From contig JASSUK010000045.1 in NCBI GenBank assembly GCA_031963045.1, forward strand, positions 1 through 64,000: 64,000 nucleotides of DNA, read 5' to 3'. Source of the DNA: JASSUD01 sp031963045 (lineage in GTDB: Bacteria; Pseudomonadota; Gammaproteobacteria; Burkholderiales; Burkholderiaceae). The stretch's first letter is position 1, and each line of letters starts with the position of its first letter. Below, in pieces: positions 1 through 8,613 of the stretch. The notes below the pieces were generated by a model. It was given only the letters and a program-made list of their open reading frames with translations. It searched no databases and was not told the DNA's origin. Both the position numbers and the translations under genes were made by a program.

Positions 1-3
1 CTC

Positions 4-960
4 ATGACTTTGAATGCTGTAAACCCCCCTTCCCATTTTGATGAAGCATGGAAGGAAATTTTAGATGCCTATTTTCAAGAATTTATGGAGTTTTTTTATC
101 CAAAGCTGGCTGAGAACATTGATTGGAGTATAGGTTATCAATTCATGGACAAGGAACTTCAAGCTTTGTCCACAGATAGCGCGATTGGCAAGCGGTTTGT
201 CGATAAGCTTGTCAAAATCCATTCTAAAGCAGGGCAACCGAGCTTTGTATTGCTACACACCGAAGTGCAAGGCGCGCAAGAAGAGGTCTTTGCGCAAAGA
301 CTATACACCTATCATTACAGGTTACGGGACCGTTATCAATTGCCTATTTTGACGCTGGCAATATTAGCGGACGACAATAAAAACTGGAGACCGGACTGCT
401 ATCAAGATACGTTGTGGAATGAGAATATTTTGACTTTCCGCTTTTTTATAAACAAATTGTTGGATTACGAAGAGAAAAAAGAAACTTTATTAGAGATAAG
501 TAATCCATTTGGCATCGTAGTGGCTGCACATCTTACTTCACTAAAAACACAGCCTGACCCGCAAATGCGCCTTAAACAGAAGCTGAAGCTCACACGCTGC
601 CTTTATGAAAAGGGTTTGGCGCGTAAGAAGGTTTCAAAACTCTACTACTTTATTGATGCGGTGATGGCGCTTCCAGAAGATTTGGAGCTGCAATACAATG
701 ACTCCATTCATGCATTAGAACAGGAGAGCAAAGTGGCTTACATTACTACAGCTGAACGGATCGGTATAAAGAAAGGGCTTGAAGAGGGGCGTAAGGAAAA
801 CGGTTTAAAGACTTTTCGAGCTTTATTACAAAAAAAATTCCCAGATAGCCCACTGGATCTCTACGAGTCAGAGATAGCAGCAGCTGACGAAGACATGTTG
901 AGAGAATGGAGCGTATCGATGATGGATGCCAGTAGTCTTCGCAACGTGTTTGGGCATTAA
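4..960 (+). CDS. Rpn-family PD-(D/E)XK nuclease / putative transposase-like protein
   Basis: The 318-aa protein resembles the Rpn (recombination-promoting nuclease, DUF4351-associated) family of PD-(D/E)XK enzymes, often annotated as transposase or cytosolic protein. The start FDEAWKEILDAYFQEFMEFF, the acidic pair in YQFMDKEL, and the LLHTEVQG segment followed by FAQRLYTYHYRLRDRYQLPI match the family's core (the E-x-Q motif before a conserved Tyr/Arg helix). The C-terminus has the usual charged helix (GIKKGLEEGRKENG) and a short Leu-rich tail. The ATG lies only 3 bases from the window edge, so an upstream start cannot be excluded, though the N-terminus looks complete. These genes are usually accessory and multicopy, promoting recombination or DNA cleavage. 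The specific role here is unknown. A dispersed repeat follows 8 bp after the stop. Confidence 0.75.
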   Translation: MTLNAVNPPSHFDEAWKEILDAYFQEFMEFFYPKLAENIDWSIGYQFMDKELQALSTDSAIGKRFVDKLVKIHSKAGQPSFVLLHTEVQGAQEEVFAQRLYTYHYRLRDRYQLPILTLAILADDNKNWRPDCYQDTLWNENILTFRFFINKLLDYEEKKETLLEISNPFGIVVAAHLTSLKTQPDPQMRLKQKLKLTRCLYEKGLARKKVSKLYYFIDAVMALPEDLELQYNDSIHALEQESKVAYITTAERIGIKKGLEEGRKENGLKTFRALLQKKFPDSPLDLYESEIAAADEDMLREWSVSMMDASSLRNVFGH

Positions 961-968
961 TATTGGCG

Positions 969-1098
969 GTAGGTTGGGGTGAGGTACGAACCCCAACACC
1001 TTACCAATGCCCTCTGAAAACCTGCTTTTAACTACCAAAGAGCAAAGATAAAAAGTAAGCGGTTTGCATGTTGGGGTTCGTACCTCACCCCAACCTAC
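969..1098. repeat. Dispersed intergenic repeat, inverted pair (cluster 1)
   Basis: Unit 969-998 reads GTAGGTTGGGGTGAGG then TACGAACCCCAACA. Its inverted partner is at 1066-1098 (GCATGTTGGGGTTCG then TACCTCACCCCAACCTAC). Each unit can fold on itself (TTGGGG against ACCCCAA) and the pair can form a larger stem with about 67 bases between arms. This is the first of 14 clusters in the window, located between the Rpn-like gene and purN. Confidence 0.95.
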
Positions 1099-1294
1099 CG
1101 CTAGTCATTGCGCGAAAAAGATAGAAGAGCACAGCGGCTTATATTACTTCCAAGCCTCCAAGCACTCTCCAAAGCCCCTCCTGCACGAGTCTCTATACCA
1201 TTCCCCTTCCGATCCAGTCGAAATCCCCCCTCTAAAAAGTACCAATCCCACTGTATTTCAGAGAATTTCGCGCGCCCTGGTAGAATTCGCCTCC

Positions 1295-1933
1295 ATGAAA
1301 AATATCGTTATCCTTATCTCAGGGCGCGGCAGCAATATGGAGGCCATTGTCCAGGCCTGCAAAGATGAAGCTTGGCCTGCGAAGATCGCTGGCGTGGTGT
1401 CTGATCGCGCGCAAGCTGCTGGTTTGGCCTATGCCAGCGCACACGGCATTCCTGTAGCCGTGGTTCCCCCTAATGCTTATGCAGATCGCTTAGATTTTGA
1501 TCAGGCGCTCATCGCTGCCATTGAGCGCTTTGAGCCTGATCTCGTGGTGCTGGCTGGATTTATGCGGGTGCTGAGTGCCCATTTTGTCAATCATTATGCA
1601 GAGCGGTTGCTCAATATCCACCCTTCTTTACTGCCTGCATTCAAAGGTTTACACACCCATCAAAGGGCGCTAGATACGGGTGTGAAAGCGCATGGTGCAA
1701 CGGTGCATTTTGTAACGGCTGCCTTGGATGATGGGCCGATTGTGGCGCAAGCGGTGGTGCCCGTTTTAGAAGGGGATACCGCTGCGGCGCTTGGACAACG
1801 TGTGCTGGCTGCTGAGCATATCCTTTACCCGCGTGCCATTCATTGGTGGGTGACAGAGAAGATCAGGCAATCAGGTAACCAAGTTATGGTGGCGGATGCA
1901 ACGCCCCAGTATCTATTTATTGAGAAGATGTGA
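1295..1933 (+). CDS. purN: Phosphoribosylglycinamide formyltransferase (GAR transformylase)
   Basis: PurN transfers a formyl group from 10-formyl-THF to GAR in the third step of purine synthesis. The 212-aa protein opens MKNIVILISGRGSN, with the phosphate-binding GRGSN at residues 10-14. It carries the catalytic set: Asn107 and His109 in NIHPSLLPAFKG and the Asp in LDDGP near residue 145. The frame stays open upstream to 1064, but that extension runs through the repeat and encodes no family sequence, so the ATG at 1295 is chosen; length then matches the family (about 212 aa). The stop overlaps the GTG start of rsmB by 4 bases (GTGA), suggesting translational coupling. purD is also in this window at 16 kb. 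Confidence 0.96.
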   Translation: MKNIVILISGRGSNMEAIVQACKDEAWPAKIAGVVSDRAQAAGLAYASAHGIPVAVVPPNAYADRLDFDQALIAAIERFEPDLVVLAGFMRVLSAHFVNHYAERLLNIHPSLLPAFKGLHTHQRALDTGVKAHGATVHFVTAALDDGPIVAQAVVPVLEGDTAAALGQRVLAAEHILYPRAIHWWVTEKIRQSGNQVMVADATPQYLFIEKM

Positions 1934-3402
1934 ACGCAAACGTTGCAACTCAGCCTGTGTCGATGCGACCGGCTCCAAAAGTCCCCTTTATTGCCAGCCT
2001 TATTTCCCCTCTTGAGCGCGCATTAGGCATAGTTCTTCGTTTCTCCGGGCCAGCAGACCGTGCGGTCGAGCGTTTTTTTGAGACGCATCCTAAGCTGGGA
2101 GCTGCGGAGCGGACTTGTATTGCTCAGGCTATTTTTGCGGTCTTGCGCAATCTTATTGAATGGACTTATCTAGCGCGGGAACCAGAAGAGGAGGTTTCAG
2201 GTCTATGGATAGAGCCGGTAGATACCCGCGCCTGGGCCGCGTTTTTTGCGCAAGCGCCCGCGCTACTGCGCCGACGTCTAGCGGTACAGGGCCTGTCACA
2301 TACTCTGGGTTATGAGTCTGTACTTGCTGCACTGGATGGCGAGCAAGCAGCTTGGTTAAGCAATAATGCACTGCATGGCCCATCTCGTCTGCGTGCGCAT
2401 TTTGCCGTACCTGAACTGATTAATTTTCCTGCTTGGTTAGCCAATATGCTTGCCGCCCAGTACGCTGGGCCCGAATTAGCCGAGTGTGTTGCTGCTTTGC
2501 AAACATCTGCTCCTCTTGATTTGCGCGTGAATCCTTTGCGTATAAGTCGTGCTGAGGTGCTCGAAGCGCTTGCAGCACAAGGCATAGAGGCTGAACCTAC
2601 TCGCTACGCTCCTTTGGGAATACGTGTGCAGGGCAATCCTAAGCTTACAAAAGCCTCTGCAGGGCCTGCTGGGGTTGGATTTCAAAAAGGGTGGTTTGAG
2701 ATTCAAGATGAAGGCAGCCAGTTGCTTGCGCATCTTGTTGCACCTAAACGGGGGCAGACGGTAATTGATTTTTGTGCAGGAGCAGGGGGCAAAACTTTAG
2801 CCTTAGGAGCCCTGATGCGCTCGACAGGACGTGTCTATGCGCTAGATGTGGACGCTAAACGTTTGACTAAATTAGAGGCTAGGCGAGAGCGTAGTGGTTT
2901 GTCGAATGTGCATGCAATAGCCATAGATAGTGAACACGACAGCAAATTGCAGCGTTTTATAGGTCCAACAGCAGGAAAAGCAGATCGCGTACTAGTGGAT
3001 GCGCCGTGTAGCGGATTGGGCACACTGCGTCGACAGCCGGATTTGAAATGGAGGCACACCCTGGCTTCCGTTGCAGATTTTGCAAACCGACAACGTTCTA
3101 TTTTGCGTAGTGCAGCGCGGTTGGTAAAAGCAGGCGGACGATTAATTTATGCCACGTGCAGTTTTTTGGAGATGGAAAACGAAGCGGTCGTTGCGCATTT
3201 TTTAGCAGAGCATCCGCAATTTCACCTCTTATCGGCACAATCCATTTTAGCTGCTCAGCACATTCCACTACAGACACAGCGCGTCAATATATCTACCCAC
3301 TCTAGCTCGGCTTCTAGTTTGAAAGAGGGTGATGCATTGAAATTATGGCCACATCGTGATGGCACCGATGCTTTTTTTGCAATAGTGCTAGAGAAAGAGT
3401 AG
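1930..3402 (+). CDS. rsmB: 16S rRNA (cytosine-967-C5)-methyltransferase
   Basis: RsmB methylates C967 of 16S rRNA using SAM. The 490-aa protein has an N-terminal NusB-like RNA-binding half and a C-terminal Rossmann methyltransferase half. The SAM-binding segment is VIDFCAGAGGKTLALG. Motif IV is VDAPCSGLGTLRRQPD (Cys360) and motif VI is LIYATCSFLEMENEAVV (Cys410); the 50-residue spacing of the two cysteines matches the catalytic pair of the family. It starts with GTG overlapping the purN stop (GTGA), the same purN-rsmB order seen in Burkholderia. At 490 aa it is longer than the E. coli protein, with the extra length mainly at the N-terminus and near the end. Confidence 0.94.
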   Translation: MNANVATQPVSMRPAPKVPFIASLISPLERALGIVLRFSGPADRAVERFFETHPKLGAAERTCIAQAIFAVLRNLIEWTYLAREPEEEVSGLWIEPVDTRAWAAFFAQAPALLRRRLAVQGLSHTLGYESVLAALDGEQAAWLSNNALHGPSRLRAHFAVPELINFPAWLANMLAAQYAGPELAECVAALQTSAPLDLRVNPLRISRAEVLEALAAQGIEAEPTRYAPLGIRVQGNPKLTKASAGPAGVGFQKGWFEIQDEGSQLLAHLVAPKRGQTVIDFCAGAGGKTLALGALMRSTGRVYALDVDAKRLTKLEARRERSGLSNVHAIAIDSEHDSKLQRFIGPTAGKADRVLVDAPCSGLGTLRRQPDLKWRHTLASVADFANRQRSILRSAARLVKAGGRLIYATCSFLEMENEAVVAHFLAEHPQFHLLSAQSILAAQHIPLQTQRVNISTHSSSASSLKEGDALKLWPHRDGTDAFFAIVLEKE

Positions 3403-3422
3403 TTAAATCGAAAGGAACGCTT

Positions 3423-4172
3423 GTGAAAAATACCTGTCTAGTTTTTAGAAGTGCTGCCGCGCACGCTATGAGAAAATATAAAGTAGGGCTGGTTTTGTTA
3501 CCACTAGTGCTGTGTGGAGTATCTGCTTGTACGCTGGATATGTTAGATCCCGGTTATGGCAGTGGTTATCCAAATGGTCGACGCTATCCTTCCTATGAAA
3601 AACCAGAGCCGCCAGTACGCCGTGGATATACGGAGATGCAAGCTGCTTTTGCCCCTTGGGATGATGTGGAGAGGCCGATTGTAAAAGCGATTGATGAAGC
3701 CCGTGAACAGGTATTAGTACAAGCCTATGTGCTATCGAATGGGAAGATCGTGGACGCTTTGATCCGCGCACATGCTAGAAGAGTCGATGTGCGTGTTTTG
3801 GTAGATCGTGTCCAGATGAGCAAGCGCCCTTCGCGTGTGTCGGAGTTAGCGCATGCAGGCATTCCAGTGCGTTTAGAAACGCGGTATAAAAGTGCGCATA
3901 ACAAGCTTATAGTGATAGATCCAGATAGCTCGTCGGATGGAATTTTGATAACCGGTAGCATGAATTTCAGTGATACCTCACCGCGTGCAAATGCAGAAAA
4001 TGTACTGGTTATTAATGGTCAGTCCAACTTGGTGCAAGATTATGCAAGTAACTGGAAGCGCCATGCAAAAGACGCAACGCCTTATCATTTGCCTGGCCGT
4101 AAACATGTAAAAAACCCTGCAGTGACGATCCCTATAATTGTACCTATGCCTGTCCTGCCTCCTCTTCGCTAG
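3423..4172 (+). CDS. Phospholipase D-like lipoprotein, single HKD domain
   Basis: The 249-aa protein has a hydrophobic leader ending in a lipobox (LCGVSAC, acylated Cys at about residue 36), so it is probably a lipoprotein. A PLD-fold domain follows: IVKAIDEAREQVLVQAYVLS, then the HxKx4D motif at His159-Lys161-Asp166 (HNKLIVID) and ITGSMNFS. It has one HKD motif, as in Nuc/ZucA-type endonucleases, which act as dimers. The substrate could be DNA or phospholipid. The GTG at 3423 is preceded by AAAGGA at good spacing; an internal ATG at 3468 would give a shorter leader. The gene lies 20 bp after rsmB and may be co-transcribed. The Tyr/Pro-rich linker after the lipobox is of unknown role. Confidence 0.85.
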   Translation: MKNTCLVFRSAAAHAMRKYKVGLVLLPLVLCGVSACTLDMLDPGYGSGYPNGRRYPSYEKPEPPVRRGYTEMQAAFAPWDDVERPIVKAIDEAREQVLVQAYVLSNGKIVDALIRAHARRVDVRVLVDRVQMSKRPSRVSELAHAGIPVRLETRYKSAHNKLIVIDPDSSSDGILITGSMNFSDTSPRANAENVLVINGQSNLVQDYASNWKRHAKDATPYHLPGRKHVKNPAVTIPIIVPMPVLPPLR

Positions 4173-4307
4173 GCATTGCCAGTGACAAAAGCGCAGTCAA
4201 CCCTTTTTAAACTGATATGGAATGCATAGTTACCCATAGAGAATCTATAATAGCTGTATCTGTTCTTCATAATCTACCCATAGATTGTATTTCTACCGAG
4301 GATTTCT

Positions 4308-5513
4308 TTGGATAATCGAATACTCAATTTTCTAGCGCATGGTTTAGTGCATGGCTCGTTTTGGCAAATAGTTTTATTTACCTTGGTCATGACGCATATC
4401 ACGATTATTGGCGTGACGGTGTATCTACATCGCTGCCAGGCGCATCGTGCTCTGGATGTACATCCAGCAGTCGCCCATTTTTTCCGTTTTTGGTTGTGGC
4501 TGACCTCGGGTATGGTTACTAGCCAATGGGTCGCTATTCACCGCAAGCATCATGCGAAATGTGAAACGGAAGAAGACCCACACAGCCCTCAAACACGCGG
4601 AATCCGTAAAGTATTGTGGGAAGGAGCCGAGCTCTATCGCACCGAGTCTAAAAATGAAGAAACGATGACTAGGTATGGATATGGCGCGCCGAATGATTGG
4701 CTAGAGCGTAATGTGTATGCCAAATATTCAATTGCAGGGCTGTCTTTAATGATGGTGATCGATTTGCTTTTGTTTGGACCTATCGGGCTGACCGTATGGG
4801 CCGTGCAAATGGCTTGGATACCTTTTTGGGCAGCTGGCGTGGTGAATGGCCTTGCGCACTATTGGGGTTACCGCAATTACAACTGTGCAGATGCCAGTAC
4901 TAACATCTTTCCTCTGGGTATTATTATTGGTGGCGAAGAGCTGCATAACAATCATCATACCTTTGCAACCTCGGCCAAATTGTCCTCCAAATGGTATGAA
5001 TTCGATCTAGGTTGGTTGTATATCCGTTTGCTGTCGATGGTGGGTTTGGCCAAAGTGAAAAGAGTGGCTCCTGTACCTAAATTACGGTCTGCAAAATCGG
5101 TGCTTGATCTTGAAACGCTGCAAGCCGTGCTTTCAAATCGTTATGAAGTGATGGGCCGTTATGTGAAGACGCTCAAACAAGTCTATCGTGATGAGTTAGT
5201 ACATTTGCGCGCAGCAGCTGCGACAAAAAAATGCAGCCGTTATGCGCTAGTTAAAAGCGCGCGTAAATGGTTTCATCAAGACGAAAACTCTTTAGATGCA
5301 CCTCAAAAAGCACAACTTCCCCAAATCTTAGGAACCAGCGCTGCGCTGCGTACTTTTTATGAACTTCGTGCGGAGCTCAGCACATTATGGGAGCGCTCCA
5401 CAGCCACGCGCGAACAGCTCCTACAGCAGCTTCAAGATTGGTGCACACGCGCTGAAGCGAGTGGAATAAAAGCATTGCAGGAATTTTCTTTAAGACTAAG
5501 ATGTTATGCATAG
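4308..5513 (+). CDS. Acyl-lipid/acyl-CoA fatty-acid desaturase
   Basis: This is a membrane di-iron desaturase introducing a double bond into fatty acyl chains. The three histidine boxes are present: HRCQAH (41-46), HRKHH (78-82) and EELHNNHH (His from 213). Hydrophobic stretches lie at about residues 20-40, 58-72 and 145-185. The 401-aa product is typical of the delta-9 type; the C-terminal 130 residues are charged and helical. The start is a TTG at 4308 after GAGGA; no in-frame ATG lies close enough to replace it. The stop codon TAG (5511-5513) is made by the first bases of a dispersed repeat. The gene stands alone, with about 135 bp upstream. Confidence 0.9.
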   Translation: MDNRILNFLAHGLVHGSFWQIVLFTLVMTHITIIGVTVYLHRCQAHRALDVHPAVAHFFRFWLWLTSGMVTSQWVAIHRKHHAKCETEEDPHSPQTRGIRKVLWEGAELYRTESKNEETMTRYGYGAPNDWLERNVYAKYSIAGLSLMMVIDLLLFGPIGLTVWAVQMAWIPFWAAGVVNGLAHYWGYRNYNCADASTNIFPLGIIIGGEELHNNHHTFATSAKLSSKWYEFDLGWLYIRLLSMVGLAKVKRVAPVPKLRSAKSVLDLETLQAVLSNRYEVMGRYVKTLKQVYRDELVHLRAAAATKKCSRYALVKSARKWFHQDENSLDAPQKAQLPQILGTSAALRTFYELRAELSTLWERSTATREQLLQQLQDWCTRAEASGIKALQEFSLRLRCYA

Positions 5514-5639
5514 GTTGGTTGAGGCGCGAATCCCAACATGATGACCGTTGTCCTTTTAAAACCTGCATGTATAGACCAAAAGCAATAATTACAAGTCAGT
5601 GGGGCGCATGTTGGGATTCGCGCCTCACCCCAACCTACG
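5511..5639. repeat. Dispersed intergenic repeat, inverted pair (cluster 2)
   Basis: The units are 5511-5540 (TAGGTTGGTTGAGG, CGCGAATCCCAACATG) and the inverted 5605-5639 (GCATGTTGGGATTCG, CGCCTCACCCCAACCTACG). Both share a loop variant (GCGCGAATCCC) not seen elsewhere in the window, which suggests the arms evolve together. The first unit supplies the desaturase stop codon. Confidence 0.93.
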
Positions 5640-5699
5640 TCCGGTTATTAAAATAACTTGGAACAGCCTTTTGTCTCGCGCCTTGTAAAGGTTCATAGT

Positions 5700-6887
5700 A
5701 TGAATGCCCCATTTGCAGACACTTCTAAAAAAGTTGTCAAATTCGATACCGTTCACATTGACTCCACTAAAGCCCATAAAGCCCACCGCAGTACGGCTGA
5801 GATTTGGGCCAAGGTTCCTCCTGTGCTGAGCGCGCATGAATACGCAGAGCTAAAAAGCCGTATTCGGCTAGCCCTCGCGCGAGAAAAAGCGGTACTGGTT
5901 GCGCATTACTATGTAGATCCGGAAATACAAGAATTAGCGGAAGAAACCGGGGGATGCGTCGGAGATTCGTTAGAGATGGCGCGTTTTGGGCGCGATCATG
6001 CTGCACAGAACTTAATCGTTGCGGGCGTGCGCTTCATGGGGGAAACCGCAAAAATATTAAGCCCTCAAAAGCGTATATGGATGCCGGATCTAGAGGCCAC
6101 CTGCTCTCTTGATTTGGGATGTCCCATCGAGGAATTTAATGCTTTTTGCGATGCACATCCTGACCGCGTAGTGGTGGTCTATGCAAATACCAGTGCAGCC
6201 GTAAAAGCGCGTGCAGATTGGGTGGTGACTTCTTCAGTAGGGCATTCCATCGTTGCCCATCTACATGCTTTAGGTAAAAAAATACTGTGGGCGCCAGATC
6301 GGCATTTAGGCGCTTATATTCAAAGCCAAACCGGAGCCGATATGGTTCTGTGGCCTGGGTCTTGCGTAGTGCATGATGAATTCAAAGGCATTGAACTGGG
6401 TCTGCTGCGCGCCGAGCATCCTTACGCAGCAGTTTTAGTGCACCCAGAATCTCCTGCAGAGGTTATTGCGCAAGCAGATGTGGTTGGCTCTACTACTCAG
6501 CTCATTGCAGCAACGCAACGCTTACAGGCAAAGGAATTTATCGTTGCAACAGACCTCGGTATCCTACATAAGATGTCCCAGGCAGCTCCCGATAAACATT
6601 TTATAGCCGCTCCCACCGCCGGAAAAAGTGCTACATGTAAGAGCTGTGCACATTGCCCATGGATGGCGATGAATAGCTTGCAAGGATTAGCCGATACCCT
6701 AGATTGCATGAGCCATCCAGAGCACCCCGGCATAAATGAAATACTAGTCCCGCCCGCACTGGGAGAACGCGCCCGTCAACCTATCGAACGCATGCTTAAT
6801 TTTGCTGCCCAGCATGGCACGACTGTGCGTAGCAGTGGAGATCTAGCGAAAGATCAAACCCTGTTTGAGCAAATAGGCCCAGCTTGA
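5700..6887 (+). CDS. nadA: Quinolinate synthase A
   Basis: NadA condenses iminoaspartate with DHAP to quinolinate in NAD synthesis and carries a [4Fe-4S] cluster. Cysteines sit at the family positions: CSLDLGC (135 and 141), WPGSC (222) and TCKSCAHCPWM (313, 316, 319). Other hallmarks are VAHYYVDPEIQELAEETGG and VYANTSAAVKARADWVVTSS. The 395-aa form starts at ATG 5700, preceded by AAAGG; an upstream TTG at 5658 is less likely. The protein has a longer N-terminus than E. coli NadA. nadC follows after one small unknown gene, but nadB, usually next to these genes in Burkholderia, is not in the window, so the source of iminoaspartate lies elsewhere. Confidence 0.96.
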   Translation: MNAPFADTSKKVVKFDTVHIDSTKAHKAHRSTAEIWAKVPPVLSAHEYAELKSRIRLALAREKAVLVAHYYVDPEIQELAEETGGCVGDSLEMARFGRDHAAQNLIVAGVRFMGETAKILSPQKRIWMPDLEATCSLDLGCPIEEFNAFCDAHPDRVVVVYANTSAAVKARADWVVTSSVGHSIVAHLHALGKKILWAPDRHLGAYIQSQTGADMVLWPGSCVVHDEFKGIELGLLRAEHPYAAVLVHPESPAEVIAQADVVGSTTQLIAATQRLQAKEFIVATDLGILHKMSQAAPDKHFIAAPTAGKSATCKSCAHCPWMAMNSLQGLADTLDCMSHPEHPGINEILVPPALGERARQPIERMLNFAAQHGTTVRSSGDLAKDQTLFEQIGPA

Positions 6888-6941
6888 GTATTTTTTGCTT
6901 AATGCAAAAACAGCAGTTTAATTTTTTAAGGAATAGTAGAT

Positions 6942-7325
6942 ATGGGGATAGTCTCTTCAGTGCACGCCCGTCGTTCTTCTCTCGATGGAATGCAGATTGG
7001 TCCAGCGCAATGTAAGGCCATCAAACCAATCTTCCATACGGCTAGCCGGGAAGTGCTAAATGTTGAGTCACCTTCCGATCCTTTAACCCATAAAGAAGCA
7101 TCGACTCGTCTATTCGATCGCTCATACCGCCCATTCCCTACAAAAAAAAATACATCAAAATATGTTGGAAGAGAGACGCCTGCAGGTTTATCTATGCGTG
7201 CAAACCGCTTAAACGAAACAATCTCCATACCTAAAATTTCTAGTTCTAAAATCTCTCCAAAGCCTTCCTATTTCTCGCGTATTTGGGCGTGTGTAGCAAA
7301 ACTTTTTAGCTGGATTTGGCGGTGA
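6942..7325 (+). CDS. Hypothetical small basic protein between nadA and nadC
   Basis: I do not recognise this 127-aa protein. It is basic and Ser-rich, with no predicted signal peptide. Its only hydrophobic part is the last 18 residues (YFSRIWACVAKLFSWIWR), which form an amphipathic, Trp/Phe-rich helix that could bind membrane. The start is well supported: AAGGA (6928-6932) precedes ATG 6942. The stop TGA overlaps the GTG start of nadC (GTGA), so the two are probably translated together. NAD gene clusters do not normally carry such a gene, so it is either an insertion or a lineage-specific gene. A biosynthetic role is not implied. Confidence 0.55.
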   Translation: MGIVSSVHARRSSLDGMQIGPAQCKAIKPIFHTASREVLNVESPSDPLTHKEASTRLFDRSYRPFPTKKNTSKYVGRETPAGLSMRANRLNETISIPKISSSKISPKPSYFSRIWACVAKLFSWIWR

Positions 7326-8191
7326 TACCCATTCTTTCTCCAAATGCGCTCTACGCAAGCTACGGCGTGGCGCTTGAGCAGGCTATGTGTCGTGGCGTGC
7401 AAGAAGCGTTAGCGGAGGATATAGGGCAAGCAGACCAAACTGGCCGATTAATTGCTCCTGAGCAATGTGGCGAGGCTCGTGTATTGGTTCGGGAAAAAGC
7501 CCTGTTATGTGGAGTACCTTGGTTTATAGAGGTTTTTCGTCAGCTTGACCCTGATGTAACGATCGAGTGGTTGCATGCTGAAGGCGACATGCTAGACGCG
7601 CAGCAGACGGTTTGCGTGTTACGAGGGTCTGCTCGTTCGCTACTATGTGGCGAACGTACTGCGTTGAACTTCATACAACTACTCTCAGGCGTCGCAACCA
7701 CTACCCACCACTATGTGCAAGCTATTGCAGGAACGCGTGCGCAGATTTTCGATACGCGAAAAACCCTGCCGGGTTTGCGTTTGGCGCAGAAGTATGCGGT
7801 ACGGGTTGGCGGAGGAGAAAATCAGCGGCTTGGGTTATATGATGGGATATTGATCAAAGAAAATCATATTGCAGCAGCAGGTGGAGTAGGGCTGGCGTTG
7901 GAAGCGGCCTATGCATTACATGCCGGTGTGTCTGTGCAGATCGAAGTAGAAACGCTTGAGCAGCTTGAGGAAGCATTGGCGCATAGAGCACCACTTATTC
8001 TGCTAGATAATTTCACACAAGATGCGCTGCATGCAGCCGTGCGTCTCAATGCTCAACGTGCAGTACTTGAAGTGTCGGGCGGAGTGCAGCTTGAGACGGT
8101 GCAAGCGATTGCAAAAACAGGAGTCGATCGTATTTCAATCGGATCGCTGACAAAAGATGTGCGCGCCACTGATTTTTCTATGCGCATGTAG
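7322..8191 (+). CDS. nadC: Nicotinate-nucleotide pyrophosphorylase (quinolinate phosphoribosyltransferase)
   Basis: NadC converts quinolinate and PRPP to nicotinate mononucleotide. The family signature is complete: RKTLPGLRLAQKYAVRVGGG, then YDGILIKENHIAAAGG, the EVETLEQLEEAL strand-helix, LLDNFT, and the phosphate-binding EVSGGV...GVDRISIGSLT near the C-terminus. The GTG at 7322 overlaps the upstream stop (GTGA); a TTG at 7316 is the alternative, adding two residues. About 289 aa is normal length. The stop TAG (8189-8191) lies in the first bases of a dispersed repeat. Together with nadA it supplies two consecutive steps of NAD synthesis. Confidence 0.96.
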   Translation: MIPILSPNALYASYGVALEQAMCRGVQEALAEDIGQADQTGRLIAPEQCGEARVLVREKALLCGVPWFIEVFRQLDPDVTIEWLHAEGDMLDAQQTVCVLRGSARSLLCGERTALNFIQLLSGVATTTHHYVQAIAGTRAQIFDTRKTLPGLRLAQKYAVRVGGGENQRLGLYDGILIKENHIAAAGGVGLALEAAYALHAGVSVQIEVETLEQLEEALAHRAPLILLDNFTQDALHAAVRLNAQRAVLEVSGGVQLETVQAIAKTGVDRISIGSLTKDVRATDFSMRM

Positions 8192-8420
8192 GTTGGGGTG
8201 AGGTACGAACCCCAACATGCCAACCCAATACTCTTAAAGTATTTCCCATTTAATTACTGATATTACGCAGGTATTCAAAAAGACCGTGGTTTGCATGTTG
8301 GGGTTCGTACCTCACCCCAACCTACCGTTCTTTGCTGTTCTTGTGGTTGGTAGAGTTTGATAGAACCCTTTTACATAGGTACCTTGGTAGGTTGGTGGTG
8401 AGGCACGAACCCCAACACGC
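8188..8420. repeat. Dispersed intergenic repeat, three units with conserved core (cluster 3)
   Basis: The units are 8188-8220 (+), 8293-8326 (inverted) and 8387-8420 (+). Before the inverted unit lies a shared flank (ACGCAGGTATTCAAAAAGAC, 8268-8287). Between units two and three is a conserved 60-bp core beginning CGTTCTTTGCTGTTCTTGTG, also present at 15.9, 35.5 and 41.8 kb. The rest of the nadC-hipA gap (8421-8613) shows no gene; a GCGTAACATAAGTTAATTAG stretch there is a degenerate copy of the repeat flank. Confidence 0.93.
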
Positions 8421-8613
8421 GTACCGCATACTTTTAATCTTTGCACTCTGCTTACCAACAACTCGCTGTTCTACAACGTGCGTAACATAAGTTAATTAGG
8501 ATGCATATCCAGTGCTAGAAAAATTCTGACCCTCATAGGGTGAGAACCGATAGCGCTCTTAGAACATATAAATATTGCTGGGAATAGGCGTTACAGCATG
8601 GATATACAAATTT

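Noticed and set aside
1064..1294. N-terminal extension of purN
   Set aside because: The upstream frame passes through the repeat (MHVGVRTSPQPT) and has no family sequence; the conserved start is at 1295. Similar repeat-derived extensions were rejected for hslV (24751) and dppB (33383).
8188..8420. CRISPR array
   Set aside because: Repeats are in alternating orientation, unevenly spaced, scattered over the whole window and lack cas genes.
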